From the NCBI RefSeq assembly GCF_000763295.1, contig NZ_JRJE01000030.1, positions 62,001 to 126,000 of the forward strand: 64,000 nucleotides of DNA, written 5' to 3'. Shown here one piece after another: positions 38,598 through 47,471 of this stretch; the stretch's first letter is position 1; every line of letters starts with the position of its first letter. This DNA comes from Thalassospira australica (GTDB taxonomy: Bacteria > Pseudomonadota > Alphaproteobacteria > Rhodospirillales > Thalassospiraceae). Under the pieces are notes generated by a model. It did not search any database. It had not been told where the DNA came from and saw only the letters and a program-made list of their open reading frames with translations. The translations under genes were made by a program, and so were the position numbers.

Positions 38598-39053
38598 ATG
38601 GAAAATAGAGCCATGTCAGAAAGCAAAGCCAAATCCCGTAAACCCGTACCCCCGATCGAGGCAGATGATGCTGCGTGCGTGGAATGCGATACTGCCGCCA
38701 GACTGGGCTTAAGTTCCGAGCAGGGCGAAGCCGTCACCCGCGATGCATCGCGGGCCATGGGGCATGATCTTTCGCTTCCCGATATCGAAGCCGCGGCAAA
38801 GATATTTTCTCTGCTTGGGGATGCCGGACGCCTGCAACTGGTGTTGCGCTGTATGGAAAAGCCCCAAACCGTTTCCGAGCTGGCAGAAGCCGCAAACATG
38901 TCCCAGTCGCTGTGCAGTCATCATCTGCGCCATCTCAGGGATCAGCGCATCCTGACCTCGGAACGTCGGGGGCGGCATATCTTCTATCAGATTGATGATG
39001 ATCATATTTCACATGTGGTGCGCGATACCTTTGCCCACGTGACGCACGACTGA
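38598..39053 (+). CDS. SmtB/CzrA-type ArsR metal sensor
   Basis: The protein has a variable N-terminus containing CVEC, then a winged helix with the recognition helix in NMSQSLCSHHLRHLRDQRIL. The C-terminal helix carries D134-x-H136 and H147-x2-H150 (DDHISHVVRDTFAHVTH), exactly the alpha-5 zinc site of SmtB and CzrA. Such proteins leave DNA when zinc, cadmium or cobalt binds. It lies immediately upstream of the zntA-like gene and very probably regulates it. Alternative start ATG 38613. Confidence 0.88.
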   Translation: MENRAMSESKAKSRKPVPPIEADDAACVECDTAARLGLSSEQGEAVTRDASRAMGHDLSLPDIEAAAKIFSLLGDAGRLQLVLRCMEKPQTVSELAEAANMSQSLCSHHLRHLRDQRILTSERRGRHIFYQIDDDHISHVVRDTFAHVTHD

Positions 39054-39149
39054 CCGAACCCTTCACCGATTTTTGTCAAAGCCACTGCTGTCTCAGCAGA
39101 ACGGTTCGGCATGTTTGCAGTAAACATTCAAACAGCGATTTGAATGTCC

Positions 39150-39202
39150 TTGACAGAACGATATCTGACTCATAGTTTGAGTATAACATATGAACAGATA
39201 TT
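39150..39202 (+). promoter_or_regulatory. Metal-responsive operator/promoter of the zntA-like gene
   Basis: TTGACA (39150-39155) is followed by ACTCA-tagtt-TGAGT (39169-39183), with ATATCTG (39161-39167) mirrored by CAGATAT further on, and by ACATATGAACAGATATTTGA, which resembles SmtB-type half-sites (TGAACA). A TATAAC element lies at 39182-39187. The exact -35/-10 pairing is unclear. Confidence 0.45.
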
Positions 39203-39222
39203 TGATTGATGAGAGGTGGCCG

Positions 39223-41631
39223 ATGTCCTTTATCGCCAAATGGGACGACTTTCCGGCAATTGGAAACTGTATGCATTGCAGGGATTCAATGCTGGTGGCG
39301 TTGAAAAAGGCTGTGCCCAATCAAGATTTTGCCAACACCGCGCAGGGCATTTCCGCATCCGACCCCCTAAGTGACGAACAGAACGCGCAGTTACACCAAG
39401 TGCTGCGTGAGTATGAAAACGGTGTTGCCCATTACCATTGGCAGGTGTCGGGCATGGATTGCGGATCTTGCGTTGCCAAGATCGAAACCGCCCTTGGCAA
39501 GATGGATGGTGTTTCGTGCGTCGACGTTTCCATGATGCGTGAAACCGTGACGCTCGGACTGGATGCCGATCACGTAAATCATCGCGATATGGTCACCAAC
39601 ACGCTCAATAAACTGGGGTACCCGGCCGAGGAAAAGGCCGGACAGGGTTCTGCCAAACCGGGGAGTGGGGCGGCATGCTGCGGGGGTGAAAGCAGCGCTT
39701 CTGCGACCAACGAGGATACCAACGCATCAAGCACGCCTATCAAAACCGCCCTGCGTAAAATCATCCCCTGGGGGCGTGAAAATGATGAAATTGCCTTTGC
39801 TGCCATTTGTTTGGCACTGGGCGGCATGATTGCCGCAGTCATTCCGGCAACAGGCCCCTATGCCATTTCTGTGGCCTCAATTCTTGCCGCAATCCCGGTG
39901 ATGAAAAAGGCCTTTCGTCTGGCGCAAAGCGGGGCAATTTTTTCCATCGAGCTTCTGATGTCAGTCGCGGTGATTGGTGCGGTTGCGATCGGCGAAAGCC
40001 TGGAAGCCGGGGTGGTCGTATTGCTGTTTGCTGTAGGCGAACGTCTTGAAGGCGTTGCCGCAGGTCGTGCGCGAAGCGGGGTCAAGGCCCTGATGAAGCT
40101 GGCGCCCGAAACAGCCCGTCGCATGACTGACAATGGTTTTGACAGCATCTCACCGCATGAACTTGTGCGCGGTGACATTGTCGAAGTCCGACCGGGGGAA
40201 CGGGTGCCATCAGATGGCACAATCCAAACCGGCACGGCCGATATCGACAACAGCCATCTGACCGGGGAATCTGTCCCGGTATATAGCGCGATCGGCGCAG
40301 AAGTCTTTGCGGGGGCGATCGTCACGGACAGTCCGGTACGCATTTCGGTGACCCGTGCGGCGGGGAACACCATGCTTGATCGTGTGATCGAACTGGTTGA
40401 GCAAAGCGAAAAGCACAAGGCACCCGTTGAACGCTTTATTGCCAAATTTGCCCGCATCTATACGCCAATCATTATGGCGCTTGCAGCGCTGACCGTTGTT
40501 GTGCCCCCGGTTTTGTTCGGGCAGGCATGGGACGAATGGGTGTATCGGGGGCTTGCACTTCTGTTGATCGGTTGTCCGTGTGCACTGGTGATCTCGACAC
40601 CGGCAGCGGTTACATCGGCACTGGCCCGCGCAACCAAGATCGGTCTTTTGGTCAAAGGTGGTGCTGGGCTTGAGATGATCGGTTCCGTGCGGACCATGGC
40701 GTTTGACAAAACCGGCACCCTGACCGAAGGCAAACCGAGACTGGTCGCCATCCGTGCCGCAGAAGGCTATGGCGAGAATGCCGTTCTTACGACTGCAGCC
40801 GCACTTGAATCCGTGACATCTCATCCGCTGGCCCGTGCGGTGGTGACAGCGGCCAGGGATCGTCATCTTGAACTGCCCGTGGTGGAAAATGCCAAAACCA
40901 TCGCCGGTGCTGGTGTTGAAGGCACAATCGATGGGGCACGTTATCAAGTCGGGGCGGCAAGGCGTCTTGACGCCGATCTTGAAGACGCGATGTCAAACTG
41001 GCTTTCTGCACAGGAGGATGATGGCAGTACTGCAGTGGTTGTGCTCAAAGACCGTCAGGTAATTGGTGCGCTGGCCCTGCGTGATGTTGCACGCGGTGAT
41101 GCGAAACAGGCCCTTGGTGAATTGGCCAAACTCAACATTGCGCCGGTGATGTTGACCGGGGATGCCGCCCGCGTTGCCAAACGCATGGCTGCAGAGCTCG
41201 GCATGGAATATCGCGCTGAACTGATGCCTGAAGACAAGCTGAACGCCCTGACGCGCCTGCGGGATGAACCAAACCGTACTGGTCCGGTGGCGATGGTTGG
41301 GGATGGCATTAATGATGCCCCGGCCCTGAAGGCCGCAGATGTGGGGATTGCCATTGGCGGTGGTACGGATATCGCGCTTGAGGCGGCTGATGCCGTTGCG
41401 GTCAAGGACCGGTTGGGCGATGTGGTCAACCTCGTCAAACTTTCACGCGCGGCGCGACGGGTTATTCGTGAAAACATCACGATCGCACTGGGGCTGAAGG
41501 CGGTATTCCTTGTCACGTCAATCACCGGGGTGACGGGGCTTTGGCTTGCAGTTCTCGCCGATACCGGTGCCACCGTTCTGGTGACGATCAACAGCTTGCG
41601 TCTGCTGGTCGCATTACGCGATGCGAAGTGA
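39223..41631 (+). CDS. zntA: Zn2+/Cd2+/Pb2+-exporting P1B-type ATPase
   Basis: This 802-residue pump has an unusual N-terminal stretch with CMHC (C16, C19), then a heavy-metal-associated domain with GMDCGSC (C80, C83) and a Cys/His linker. The ATPase core follows: HLTGESVPV, the membrane metal-site CPC in LIGCPCALVIS, phosphorylation site AFDKTGTLTEGK, VTSHPLA and GDGINDAPALKAADVGIAIG. CPC with the ArsR neighbour fits divalent Zn/Cd/Pb export rather than copper. ATG 39223 sits after GAGAGGTGG. A strong hairpin terminator follows. Confidence 0.92.
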   Translation: MSFIAKWDDFPAIGNCMHCRDSMLVALKKAVPNQDFANTAQGISASDPLSDEQNAQLHQVLREYENGVAHYHWQVSGMDCGSCVAKIETALGKMDGVSCVDVSMMRETVTLGLDADHVNHRDMVTNTLNKLGYPAEEKAGQGSAKPGSGAACCGGESSASATNEDTNASSTPIKTALRKIIPWGRENDEIAFAAICLALGGMIAAVIPATGPYAISVASILAAIPVMKKAFRLAQSGAIFSIELLMSVAVIGAVAIGESLEAGVVVLLFAVGERLEGVAAGRARSGVKALMKLAPETARRMTDNGFDSISPHELVRGDIVEVRPGERVPSDGTIQTGTADIDNSHLTGESVPVYSAIGAEVFAGAIVTDSPVRISVTRAAGNTMLDRVIELVEQSEKHKAPVERFIAKFARIYTPIIMALAALTVVVPPVLFGQAWDEWVYRGLALLLIGCPCALVISTPAAVTSALARATKIGLLVKGGAGLEMIGSVRTMAFDKTGTLTEGKPRLVAIRAAEGYGENAVLTTAAALESVTSHPLARAVVTAARDRHLELPVVENAKTIAGAGVEGTIDGARYQVGAARRLDADLEDAMSNWLSAQEDDGSTAVVVLKDRQVIGALALRDVARGDAKQALGELAKLNIAPVMLTGDAARVAKRMAAELGMEYRAELMPEDKLNALTRLRDEPNRTGPVAMVGDGINDAPALKAADVGIAIGGGTDIALEAADAVAVKDRLGDVVNLVKLSRAARRVIRENITIALGLKAVFLVTSITGVTGLWLAVLADTGATVLVTINSLRLLVALRDAK

Positions 41632-41644
41632 TTTTCAGGGCTGA

Positions 41645-41790
41645 AAAGAGAAAGCGGCGGTTATCGTTTCCCGCATCGATAACCACCGCTTTTCCACCTT
41701 GAGAGACCTACGGGGAGAGAGGACCCGTAGGTGAGAGACAAGCCATTTTGGGGACAAAATGCGAATGGGTTGCATTCGCGGGCTGTGTCG
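41645..41790 (-). ncRNA. Candidate Fur-controlled small RNA
   Basis: The minus-strand region between zntA and the DUF1513 gene has a good promoter (TTGCGT 41825-41820, 17-bp spacer, TATAAC 41802-41797). The predicted ~145-nt transcript folds into GCGAATG/CATTCGC (41761-41779), CATTTTG/CAAAATG (41744-41761, sharing one base with the previous hairpin) and ACCTACGGG/CCCGTAGGT (41706-41732). The last hairpin exposes a loop reading TCCTCTCTC, and CTCTC flanks lie on both sides, so it could mask Shine-Dalgarno sequences. A 15-bp terminator stem (41652-41691) with T-rich tail ends it. A Fur-like box abuts the promoter. No ORF fits. Iron-responsive sRNA function is inferred. Confidence 0.55.
41652..41693. 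terminator. Bidirectional terminator of zntA and the candidate sRNA
   Basis: AAGCGGcGGTTATCG (41652-41666) pairs with CGATAACCaCCGCTT (41677-41691) with one mismatch. T-rich tails occur on both strands. Confidence 0.85.
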
Positions 41791-41826
41791 AGACCTGTTA
41801 TAGGCGAGGAAAAAATGTCACGCAAG

Positions 41827-41841
41827 TGAAAATCGTTCTCA
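41827..41841 (-). promoter_or_regulatory. Fur-box-like site at the sRNA promoter
   Basis: TGAAAATCGTTCTCA is a 7-1-7 inverted repeat (TGAGAACgATTTTCA on the minus strand), nearly the same as the box at 47312. It ends 1 bp upstream of the -35 element. Confidence 0.6.
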
Positions 41842-41993
41842 TTTGCGAAAAAGTTTTGGTTGATGATTGTCTGATATAAATATCCCGACAAAAACAGTCG
41901 GATAATGGCATGGTTTTCCTTGGGATTCAGCCATCAGACGACAGAAAGACCACACCAGAAGTGCTGGTTTTCTGCGTGTTTTTCATCACAGGT

Positions 41994-43133
41994 CTAAGTG
42001 TTCATACGCCGCAAATGGTTGTCCCATTGAAGCGATTTATGCGAATCGTCGGGCAGTTCAACCCGTTTTCGACGAATCGCATCCATGCGCCAGCTGTTGC
42101 CAAGGCCACTGGTGCCAACAAATTCACCCGTACGATTTGTTGCCGCAAGTCCACAGCCATCCGGTGCCGCAATGTGGGTCAGAAAATCATTCGATTGGGC
42201 ATCCCAGAAAGTCACCAGTCCACCACGCGGGCAGGAAATGGCAAAGACCTGTCCGGATGTATCAAAGCGCACCGATCCGCAATATTGACGCATCCTGACC
42301 TGAACCGTGTCGGGGGCTTCAATCGGGCGAATGTCCCCGCCGGGATGCCAAATGCCCACAAGTGGCACCTGATCGGTAATATCCCCCTGATACTGAAAGC
42401 CTGCTGCAATCATGCCATTGGCCGTCACATCAAGATGGCGGATGGAAAGTTTGTGCCAGTCATGTTTAAGGGCTGCCTGATAGATCAGCTTGCCGGTGCG
42501 TCGGTCAATGATCGACAGGTTCGGTTCCATTGAACTGATGTTAAGCGGTGTGCGCCCGTCCTGATCGGGGTGGGTATGCAGGCCGCCATTGGCAATCACC
42601 AGATGTTCGCCATCGGGCATGAGGTGAAGTTCATGCGGGCCGGTGCCGTAACTGTTGAATTCCGCAACCCGGCGATAACCATCTTGGGCATCCCAAACCG
42701 ATACAACCCCGCGTGCCTGATCAAAGTCATTCTCGGTGATATACAGATATCGACCATCATGGGAATAAACTGCGTGCCCATAGAAACGTCGATTTTCCGG
42801 GCAGTGCAGTTTGGCCCGGACGTTGCCTGTATGACGATCAAGGATCAGACCATACAGCCCCGGACGGCGTTCAACGGCGGCCACATCGACATGGTTGGGG
42901 CGAAGCCCGATGTCATGACCGCGACCGGGCAGGGGTTGTTCATACAGGATACCGCCCGATGCGTTAAACGCACTGACATAGTAGTCCCCGTTGTTGCCGG
43001 CGCTGGCTGCGATATATACCGCACGGTCTTCAATCGCCGGGGGGCTTGCTGCGCGTGTAATACTTGTTGGCAACAGGGTTAAGGCCCCGCCAACACCGAT
43101 CAGTTTGAGAAACCCGCGACGTTGATGTTTCAT
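41994..43133 (-). CDS. DUF1513 Tat-exported beta-propeller protein
   Basis: The 379-residue protein has a twin-arginine-type signal (QRRGFLKLIGVGGALTLLP) and then repeated beta-propeller strands, for example FYGHAVYSHDGRYLYITEND, SYGTGPHELHLMPDGEHLVI and SVRFDTSGQVFAISCPRGG. DUF1513 proteins regularly accompany imelysin and di-heme oxidoreductase genes in iron-regulated clusters. The role is unknown, probably periplasmic binding or assembly. ATG 43133 after GGAG; last gene of the minus-strand cluster. Confidence 0.87.
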   Translation of the reverse strand: MKHQRRGFLKLIGVGGALTLLPTSITRAASPPAIEDRAVYIAASAGNNGDYYVSAFNASGGILYEQPLPGRGHDIGLRPNHVDVAAVERRPGLYGLILDRHTGNVRAKLHCPENRRFYGHAVYSHDGRYLYITENDFDQARGVVSVWDAQDGYRRVAEFNSYGTGPHELHLMPDGEHLVIANGGLHTHPDQDGRTPLNISSMEPNLSIIDRRTGKLIYQAALKHDWHKLSIRHLDVTANGMIAAGFQYQGDITDQVPLVGIWHPGGDIRPIEAPDTVQVRMRQYCGSVRFDTSGQVFAISCPRGGLVTFWDAQSNDFLTHIAAPDGCGLAATNRTGEFVGTSGLGNSWRMDAIRRKRVELPDDSHKSLQWDNHLRRMNT

Positions 43134-43166
43134 TTCTCCGACTTCCAATTTCCAATCAACAGGGTG

Positions 43167-44294
43167 TTAATCACCGTCAAGCGCGTTAAACCCGCCGCCA
43201 AGCTGGGTGTTGCCGCCGACGTCGTTTTCAACAAGCGTTGTCAGAAAGTCGATCTGTTCCTTGATGCCAGCAAGCGCCGCATAGCCATCAGGCTGCGCAT
43301 ATAATTCCGAAACCGAAGGTGGCAGATCGGCAACTGCATCGGAAACAGTTTTCCAGTTCAGGCGAAATGATCGGTCAAGCAAGCTGCTGTCAATCAAGGC
43401 CGCCAAGCCTGTTCCTTCTTGTCCGACGTCGCCCCATTTGCCGTCATAAATCGCAAACAGCCCAATAAGGTTATGCTCGATATTGCGAAGCGAGCGTTCA
43501 GACAGTTCGCTTTCCGCCCGGCTTGCGCGTGCGCCCTGGGCATTATCCCCCAGTGGACGGGCCAGTTTCTGGCTTGAGATGATCAAAAGCCCTTCATGCA
43601 GGGCGCGATACAGGTCCGTTGCGGCAAATTTCGCAGTGGGATAATCCATGCTTTCCGGCCCGGCATTGCGCATGGCCTTGGCAAATTCCGGCCAGTCGGC
43701 CTGAAGTTCGCCCGAAAGGGTGCCCAGATTGATCGCAATAGCGGCGCCGTACTGGCACAAGAAGATACCGTCTTCGTTGGCTGCAACCATCTGTTCGGCG
43801 TGTTTGTCATCAAACAGGACTTCTTCAAGTGCCGGAAACCCTTGCAGGGCAGCACTGGCACCAGCCAGCTTTTCCGGATCGGTATAGGCTGCGGGTTTAT
43901 CAAACATCAGCTTGCGGAACTGGCGTGCTGCGGTGCCATGTTTATCTGGCCAGTATTCGATGTGCTGATCGCGGCCATTGGCAACCATCGGTCCCATGCG
44001 CCAAGGCTGAAGTTCCTGCCAGATGTCCATGGCTTCGTGGAATGCTGTTTGGGCGTCTTTCAGTTCACTCTGGTCCGGATCGCTACAGAAATCATCCATG
44101 GTTTCTGCCAGATCGTTGGTCGCCGTGTGAAAGGCATCAAGTTTCGGCGGCACAACGGACGTCAAAAGGTGGGAAAGAATGGTCTGATAATTCTCATCAG
44201 GGATATCGGCGTGCGCACTTTGGCTGGTGATGCCAAGCGTAAGAAGTGCTGCAGTCGAAAGCAGGATACTGCGCCAAGAGGATTTTGAGAACAT
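43167..44294 (-). CDS. Imelysin-family periplasmic protein (second copy)
   Basis: The 375-residue helical protein has a signal peptide ending near SAHAD (about 29). Imelysin-type motifs include DIWQELQPWRMGPM and QGFPALEEVLFD. The GxHxxE metal motif of M75 proteins is altered to GFPALE, so the His is missing and metal binding may differ from the first copy. It sits between the di-heme oxidoreductase and DUF1513 in the usual cluster order. Likely part of an iron-uptake or iron-reduction assembly (inference). Confidence 0.85.
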   Translation of the reverse strand: MFSKSSWRSILLSTAALLTLGITSQSAHADIPDENYQTILSHLLTSVVPPKLDAFHTATNDLAETMDDFCSDPDQSELKDAQTAFHEAMDIWQELQPWRMGPMVANGRDQHIEYWPDKHGTAARQFRKLMFDKPAAYTDPEKLAGASAALQGFPALEEVLFDDKHAEQMVAANEDGIFLCQYGAAIAINLGTLSGELQADWPEFAKAMRNAGPESMDYPTAKFAATDLYRALHEGLLIISSQKLARPLGDNAQGARASRAESELSERSLRNIEHNLIGLFAIYDGKWGDVGQEGTGLAALIDSSLLDRSFRLNWKTVSDAVADLPPSVSELYAQPDGYAALAGIKEQIDFLTTLVENDVGGNTQLGGGFNALDGD

Positions 44295-44339
44295 GTGGCT
44301 TTCCCCGGTTTCAAAGTAGTTCTGGCAGGTTATATCGCG

Positions 44340-45809
44340 TCACAAAGACTTTAGGAACGCAAGCAATTGACTGCGCTTTGATGGTGGCAGCTTTGTGACG
44401 GCGTCGCGTGCCGCGTGGGCTTCGCCACCGTGCCACAGGATAGCTTCAAGGATGGTGCGCGCCCGACCATCGTGCAGGAACCGGGCACGCGGGTCGATTT
44501 CCTGTGCGCGGCCCAACCCCCAAAGTGGTGGTGTACGCCATTCGCTGCCCGATGCCTGTGCTTCTGGTCGGTGATCAGCCAGTCCATCGCCCATGTCATG
44601 GAGCAACAGGTCACTATAAGGCCAGATCACTTGACCAGACTGTTCGGCCAGATTGGGTTGTTCTGGCAATTGATAGCGCGGGGTATGGCAGGATGCGCAA
44701 CCGATATCGGCAAAGATCGCTTCACCGGCCAGAATATTGGCATCATTGATATTCCGGCGCGCAGGCGGGGCGATGTTGCGGGTATAATACAACACCAGAT
44801 CCGTCATCACGGAATGAGCTTCCAGGTCGTCAAATTCCGGATCATTGCCATCAGGTGCGGTCAGGCAGTTGGTCTGTGCGGTGCTGCAATCGCCGCTGGC
44901 ATGGGGATATAGCGGGGTTGAAAGCCCGATATCAAATTGAAACGCATTCTGGTTTTGCTGATCAAGAGACGGCATTCCAGCTTTCCAGCCAAATCGACCA
45001 ATCGCCAAGTCATTCTTGGCGATGTCCCAAACGTGGTTGATCCGCCCGGAAATGCCATCACCATCTGCATCCTGCGGATCACTTGCCGCGACAAGTGTGG
45101 TGTCCGGAATGGCTTCAAGCAATCCAAGCCCGATCATGGGCGGCGCGACGCGTGGGGATATCATGACATCAGGATGCAACGGACCATAGGCAAGATCAGA
45201 CATTTGATATGTTGGATTGCGCAGGGTGATGGTTTCGCCATTGGCAAGAGCCACATTGATATCGCTATAGCTGACGTTTACCCGCCCTTCGGCCTTGATG
45301 CCCGGAACAGAGAAATCCTGAAACTGCCCGCCATAAACCGGATCGGGGATGCTTGCCAATTTACCATCAAGGTGATCGCGCAACTGATCAATGGTCTGCG
45401 GTGGAATGGACAACCGCAGCAGCATCGATGTTGCCCCGGCCTGATCATCATCTTCATCGACGGGATGACCGCGGCCATTGCGGATATGGCAGCCATTGCA
45501 CGCACGTGAATTAAACAGTGGGCCAAGCCCGTCTGCGGCCTTTGTACGTGTCGGAGCTGAAATCCAAAGCCTTTGAAAAAGGGCCTCGCCAAGCTTGAAA
45601 TCAAGCCGCTTTTCAAAGGTCATGTTCGCAGAATAATGCGTAAAGGCGTTGCGGCCATCCGGTTTGGGCCATGTGGTTGTTCCGCCGGGCAGTGCGGGGT
45701 TACCGATATCCTCTGCGTTCGCAGGTGTTGGGCTAAGGGGGGCACCAACCGCAGCAAACCAAAGTGTTGCCGCAAAGATTTTGTGGGAAAGGGGGGCGGA
45801 GCGTTTCAT
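44340..45809 (-). CDS. Di-heme oxidoreductase (DUF1111, DHOR family)
   Basis: The 489-residue secreted protein carries a signal peptide ending near ANAED and two c-type heme sites, CNGCH (after SRACNGCHIRNGRG) and CASCH (DIGCASCHTPRY), both CxxCH. The family is related to MauG-like di-heme peroxidases and is often labelled thiol oxidoreductase without proof. Clustered with imelysins it may move electrons during periplasmic iron handling. ATG 45809 was preferred because it starts the signal peptide; the frame runs 16 codons further upstream. Confidence 0.88.
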   Translation of the reverse strand: MKRSAPLSHKIFAATLWFAAVGAPLSPTPANAEDIGNPALPGGTTTWPKPDGRNAFTHYSANMTFEKRLDFKLGEALFQRLWISAPTRTKAADGLGPLFNSRACNGCHIRNGRGHPVDEDDDQAGATSMLLRLSIPPQTIDQLRDHLDGKLASIPDPVYGGQFQDFSVPGIKAEGRVNVSYSDINVALANGETITLRNPTYQMSDLAYGPLHPDVMISPRVAPPMIGLGLLEAIPDTTLVAASDPQDADGDGISGRINHVWDIAKNDLAIGRFGWKAGMPSLDQQNQNAFQFDIGLSTPLYPHASGDCSTAQTNCLTAPDGNDPEFDDLEAHSVMTDLVLYYTRNIAPPARRNINDANILAGEAIFADIGCASCHTPRYQLPEQPNLAEQSGQVIWPYSDLLLHDMGDGLADHRPEAQASGSEWRTPPLWGLGRAQEIDPRARFLHDGRARTILEAILWHGGEAHAARDAVTKLPPSKRSQLLAFLKSL

Positions 45810-45839
45810 CAGGTGCTTCTTGATCTGATAACAAAGTAA

Positions 45840-45868
45840 AACGGCGGGAGACACCATCCCCCGCCGTT
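45840..45868 (-). terminator. Intra-operon hairpin between first imelysin and DHOR genes
   Basis: AACGGCGGG (45840-45848) pairs with CCCGCCGTT (45860-45868); on the minus strand TTTTACTTTG follows. It probably lowers expression of the downstream heme protein relative to the first imelysin. Confidence 0.75.
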
Positions 45869-45901
45869 CAAAATCCCGTCAGGCAGGTGCCTGCCTTTGG
45901 A

Positions 45902-47170
45902 TTAGTTCACTGCAGCCGGATTGTCGAGGCTGTCGGAGCCTTCAAATTCGATGCCGTCAATGCCAACAGCGGCAATGATCTGTTCGATTGATTTGGTCTG
46001 ATCGACAAGCGCATCAACAAAGGCCTGAACGACGGCATTGCCATCTTCGTTGCCCATGGCGATCAGCTGGTCAAACGCTTCGCCGCCCTCTGCGCGGGTA
46101 ACCATGACTTTGCCGGCAACAACTGATGCCGCAAGCTTGGCGCGCAGTTCATTGTCGAGTGCCTTGTCATTGGCAGCAACCAAATCAGAAAGCGACGGGC
46201 CTTCTACAACCGAACCGTCAACACGGGTATAGCGGCCAAGGTATACGTTCTGGATGCCCAGCGCGTCATAGTAGTGGCTGTTATGGGTGTTGTCCGAGAA
46301 GCAATCATGTTCTTCTTCCGGATCATGCAGCAGCAGGCCAAGTTTGGTACGCTCGCCGCCCAGTTCGCCATAAGACAGCGAACCCATGCCGGTCACAATC
46401 GCGGTCAGGCCCGGAACGCCGTCACCTTCAAAAACGGTTTCGCGTGCGTCACCACCTTCGGCCCACTGTTGGGTGATCCATTCAAGGTCAGACACCATCA
46501 GATCAGCCGCAGCCTGAAGATATTCACCACGACGGTCACAGTTGCCATTGGTGCAGTCGTCACCAGCGGCATAGTCGGTCCATGCGCGCTCACCAGCACC
46601 GGCGTCGGTCCCGTTCAGGTCCTGACCCCACAGCAGGAATTCAATCGCATGATAGCCGGTCGCAACATTTGACTCGACATCATCGATTTCATGCAGGCTT
46701 TTCAGCAAATCTGCATCGATGGTCGATGCGTCAATGGTTTCGCCCGAAATGGTCAGGGTCGGGTTGGCGATCACGTTGGCGGTATAGGCCGGGTTTTCTT
46801 CGCTTTCTTCACCATAAAGGCCGGTTTCGACATAGTCGATCAGGCCTTCATCAAGCGGCCATGCGTTTACCTTGCCTTCCCAGTCATCAACGATGGCATT
46901 GCCAAAGCGATAAACTTCGGTCTGCTGATACGGTGCGCGTGCCGCCAGCCAGGCGGATTTGGCTGCATCAAAGGTTTCGGCTGACGGGTTGGTGACCAGC
47001 GCGCCAATTGCACTTTGCAATTCTTTGGCGGTGATCAGCGAATCTTCGTAACCGGCATGCGCGATATCGGCATATGTCGTAAGTACGTCTTTGGCGCCCG
47101 GCGCGGCATATGCGTGCGCACCAAGGGTAGAGACCAATACAGCCGTACCCAGAATTTTTGCGATCTTCAT
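45902..47170 (-). CDS. Imelysin/M75-family iron-regulated lipoprotein-like protein (IrpA/EfeO-like)
   Basis: The 422-residue secreted protein has a signal peptide ending near AYAAPG (about 23). The M75 metal motif GYHAIEFLLWG (GxHxxE) is intact, and DDWEGKVNAWPLDEGLIDYV and LHDPEEEHDCFSDNTHNSHY follow, all typical of iron-regulated imelysins. It is the first gene of the minus-strand cluster and lies behind a clear Fur-type box. Members bind iron in the periplasm. Start 47170, with 47182 as an alternative. Confidence 0.9.
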   Translation of the reverse strand: MKIAKILGTAVLVSTLGAHAYAAPGAKDVLTTYADIAHAGYEDSLITAKELQSAIGALVTNPSAETFDAAKSAWLAARAPYQQTEVYRFGNAIVDDWEGKVNAWPLDEGLIDYVETGLYGEESEENPAYTANVIANPTLTISGETIDASTIDADLLKSLHEIDDVESNVATGYHAIEFLLWGQDLNGTDAGAGERAWTDYAAGDDCTNGNCDRRGEYLQAAADLMVSDLEWITQQWAEGGDARETVFEGDGVPGLTAIVTGMGSLSYGELGGERTKLGLLLHDPEEEHDCFSDNTHNSHYYDALGIQNVYLGRYTRVDGSVVEGPSLSDLVAANDKALDNELRAKLAASVVAGKVMVTRAEGGEAFDQLIAMGNEDGNAVVQAFVDALVDQTKSIEQIIAAVGIDGIEFEGSDSLDNPAAVN

Positions 47171-47311
47171 AGGAGTTCCCATCTATCCCTGAAAAGTGAG
47201 CCAAGGGCGTAGCCCCATGGATCAGAGCAAAAAAGACCAAGTGTAAATGCCTGCATTGACACCTGAAATGTGACCCTGATCACTTTGCATCTGGTTAAGT
47301 GATACTGCTTG

Positions 47312-47326
47312 TGAGAATGATTTTCA
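47312..47326. promoter_or_regulatory. Fur box between imelysin and cytochrome b561 genes
   Basis: TGAGAATgATTTTCA is a near-perfect 7-1-7 Fur-type inverted repeat in the 300-bp divergent intergenic region, with the GAGAATG motif repeated at 47331. It can control both directions. Confidence 0.75.
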
Positions 47327-47471
47327 AATAGAGAATGTCTGTTTGGGGAAAATTTTCACGTTTTTTGAATGTTATAACTGCAAATTGATGGGTGCGCGCC
47401 TTGAACCGGCAGGCGACTGCCATGACGTTTTAAAGGCATGATCATGACCGGACACCGCAAGAGAGATTGTG

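Noticed and set aside
41661-41891. 76-codon minus-strand ORF over the candidate sRNA
   Set aside because: It would start upstream of the predicted promoter and Fur box, has no ribosome site and looks noncoding.
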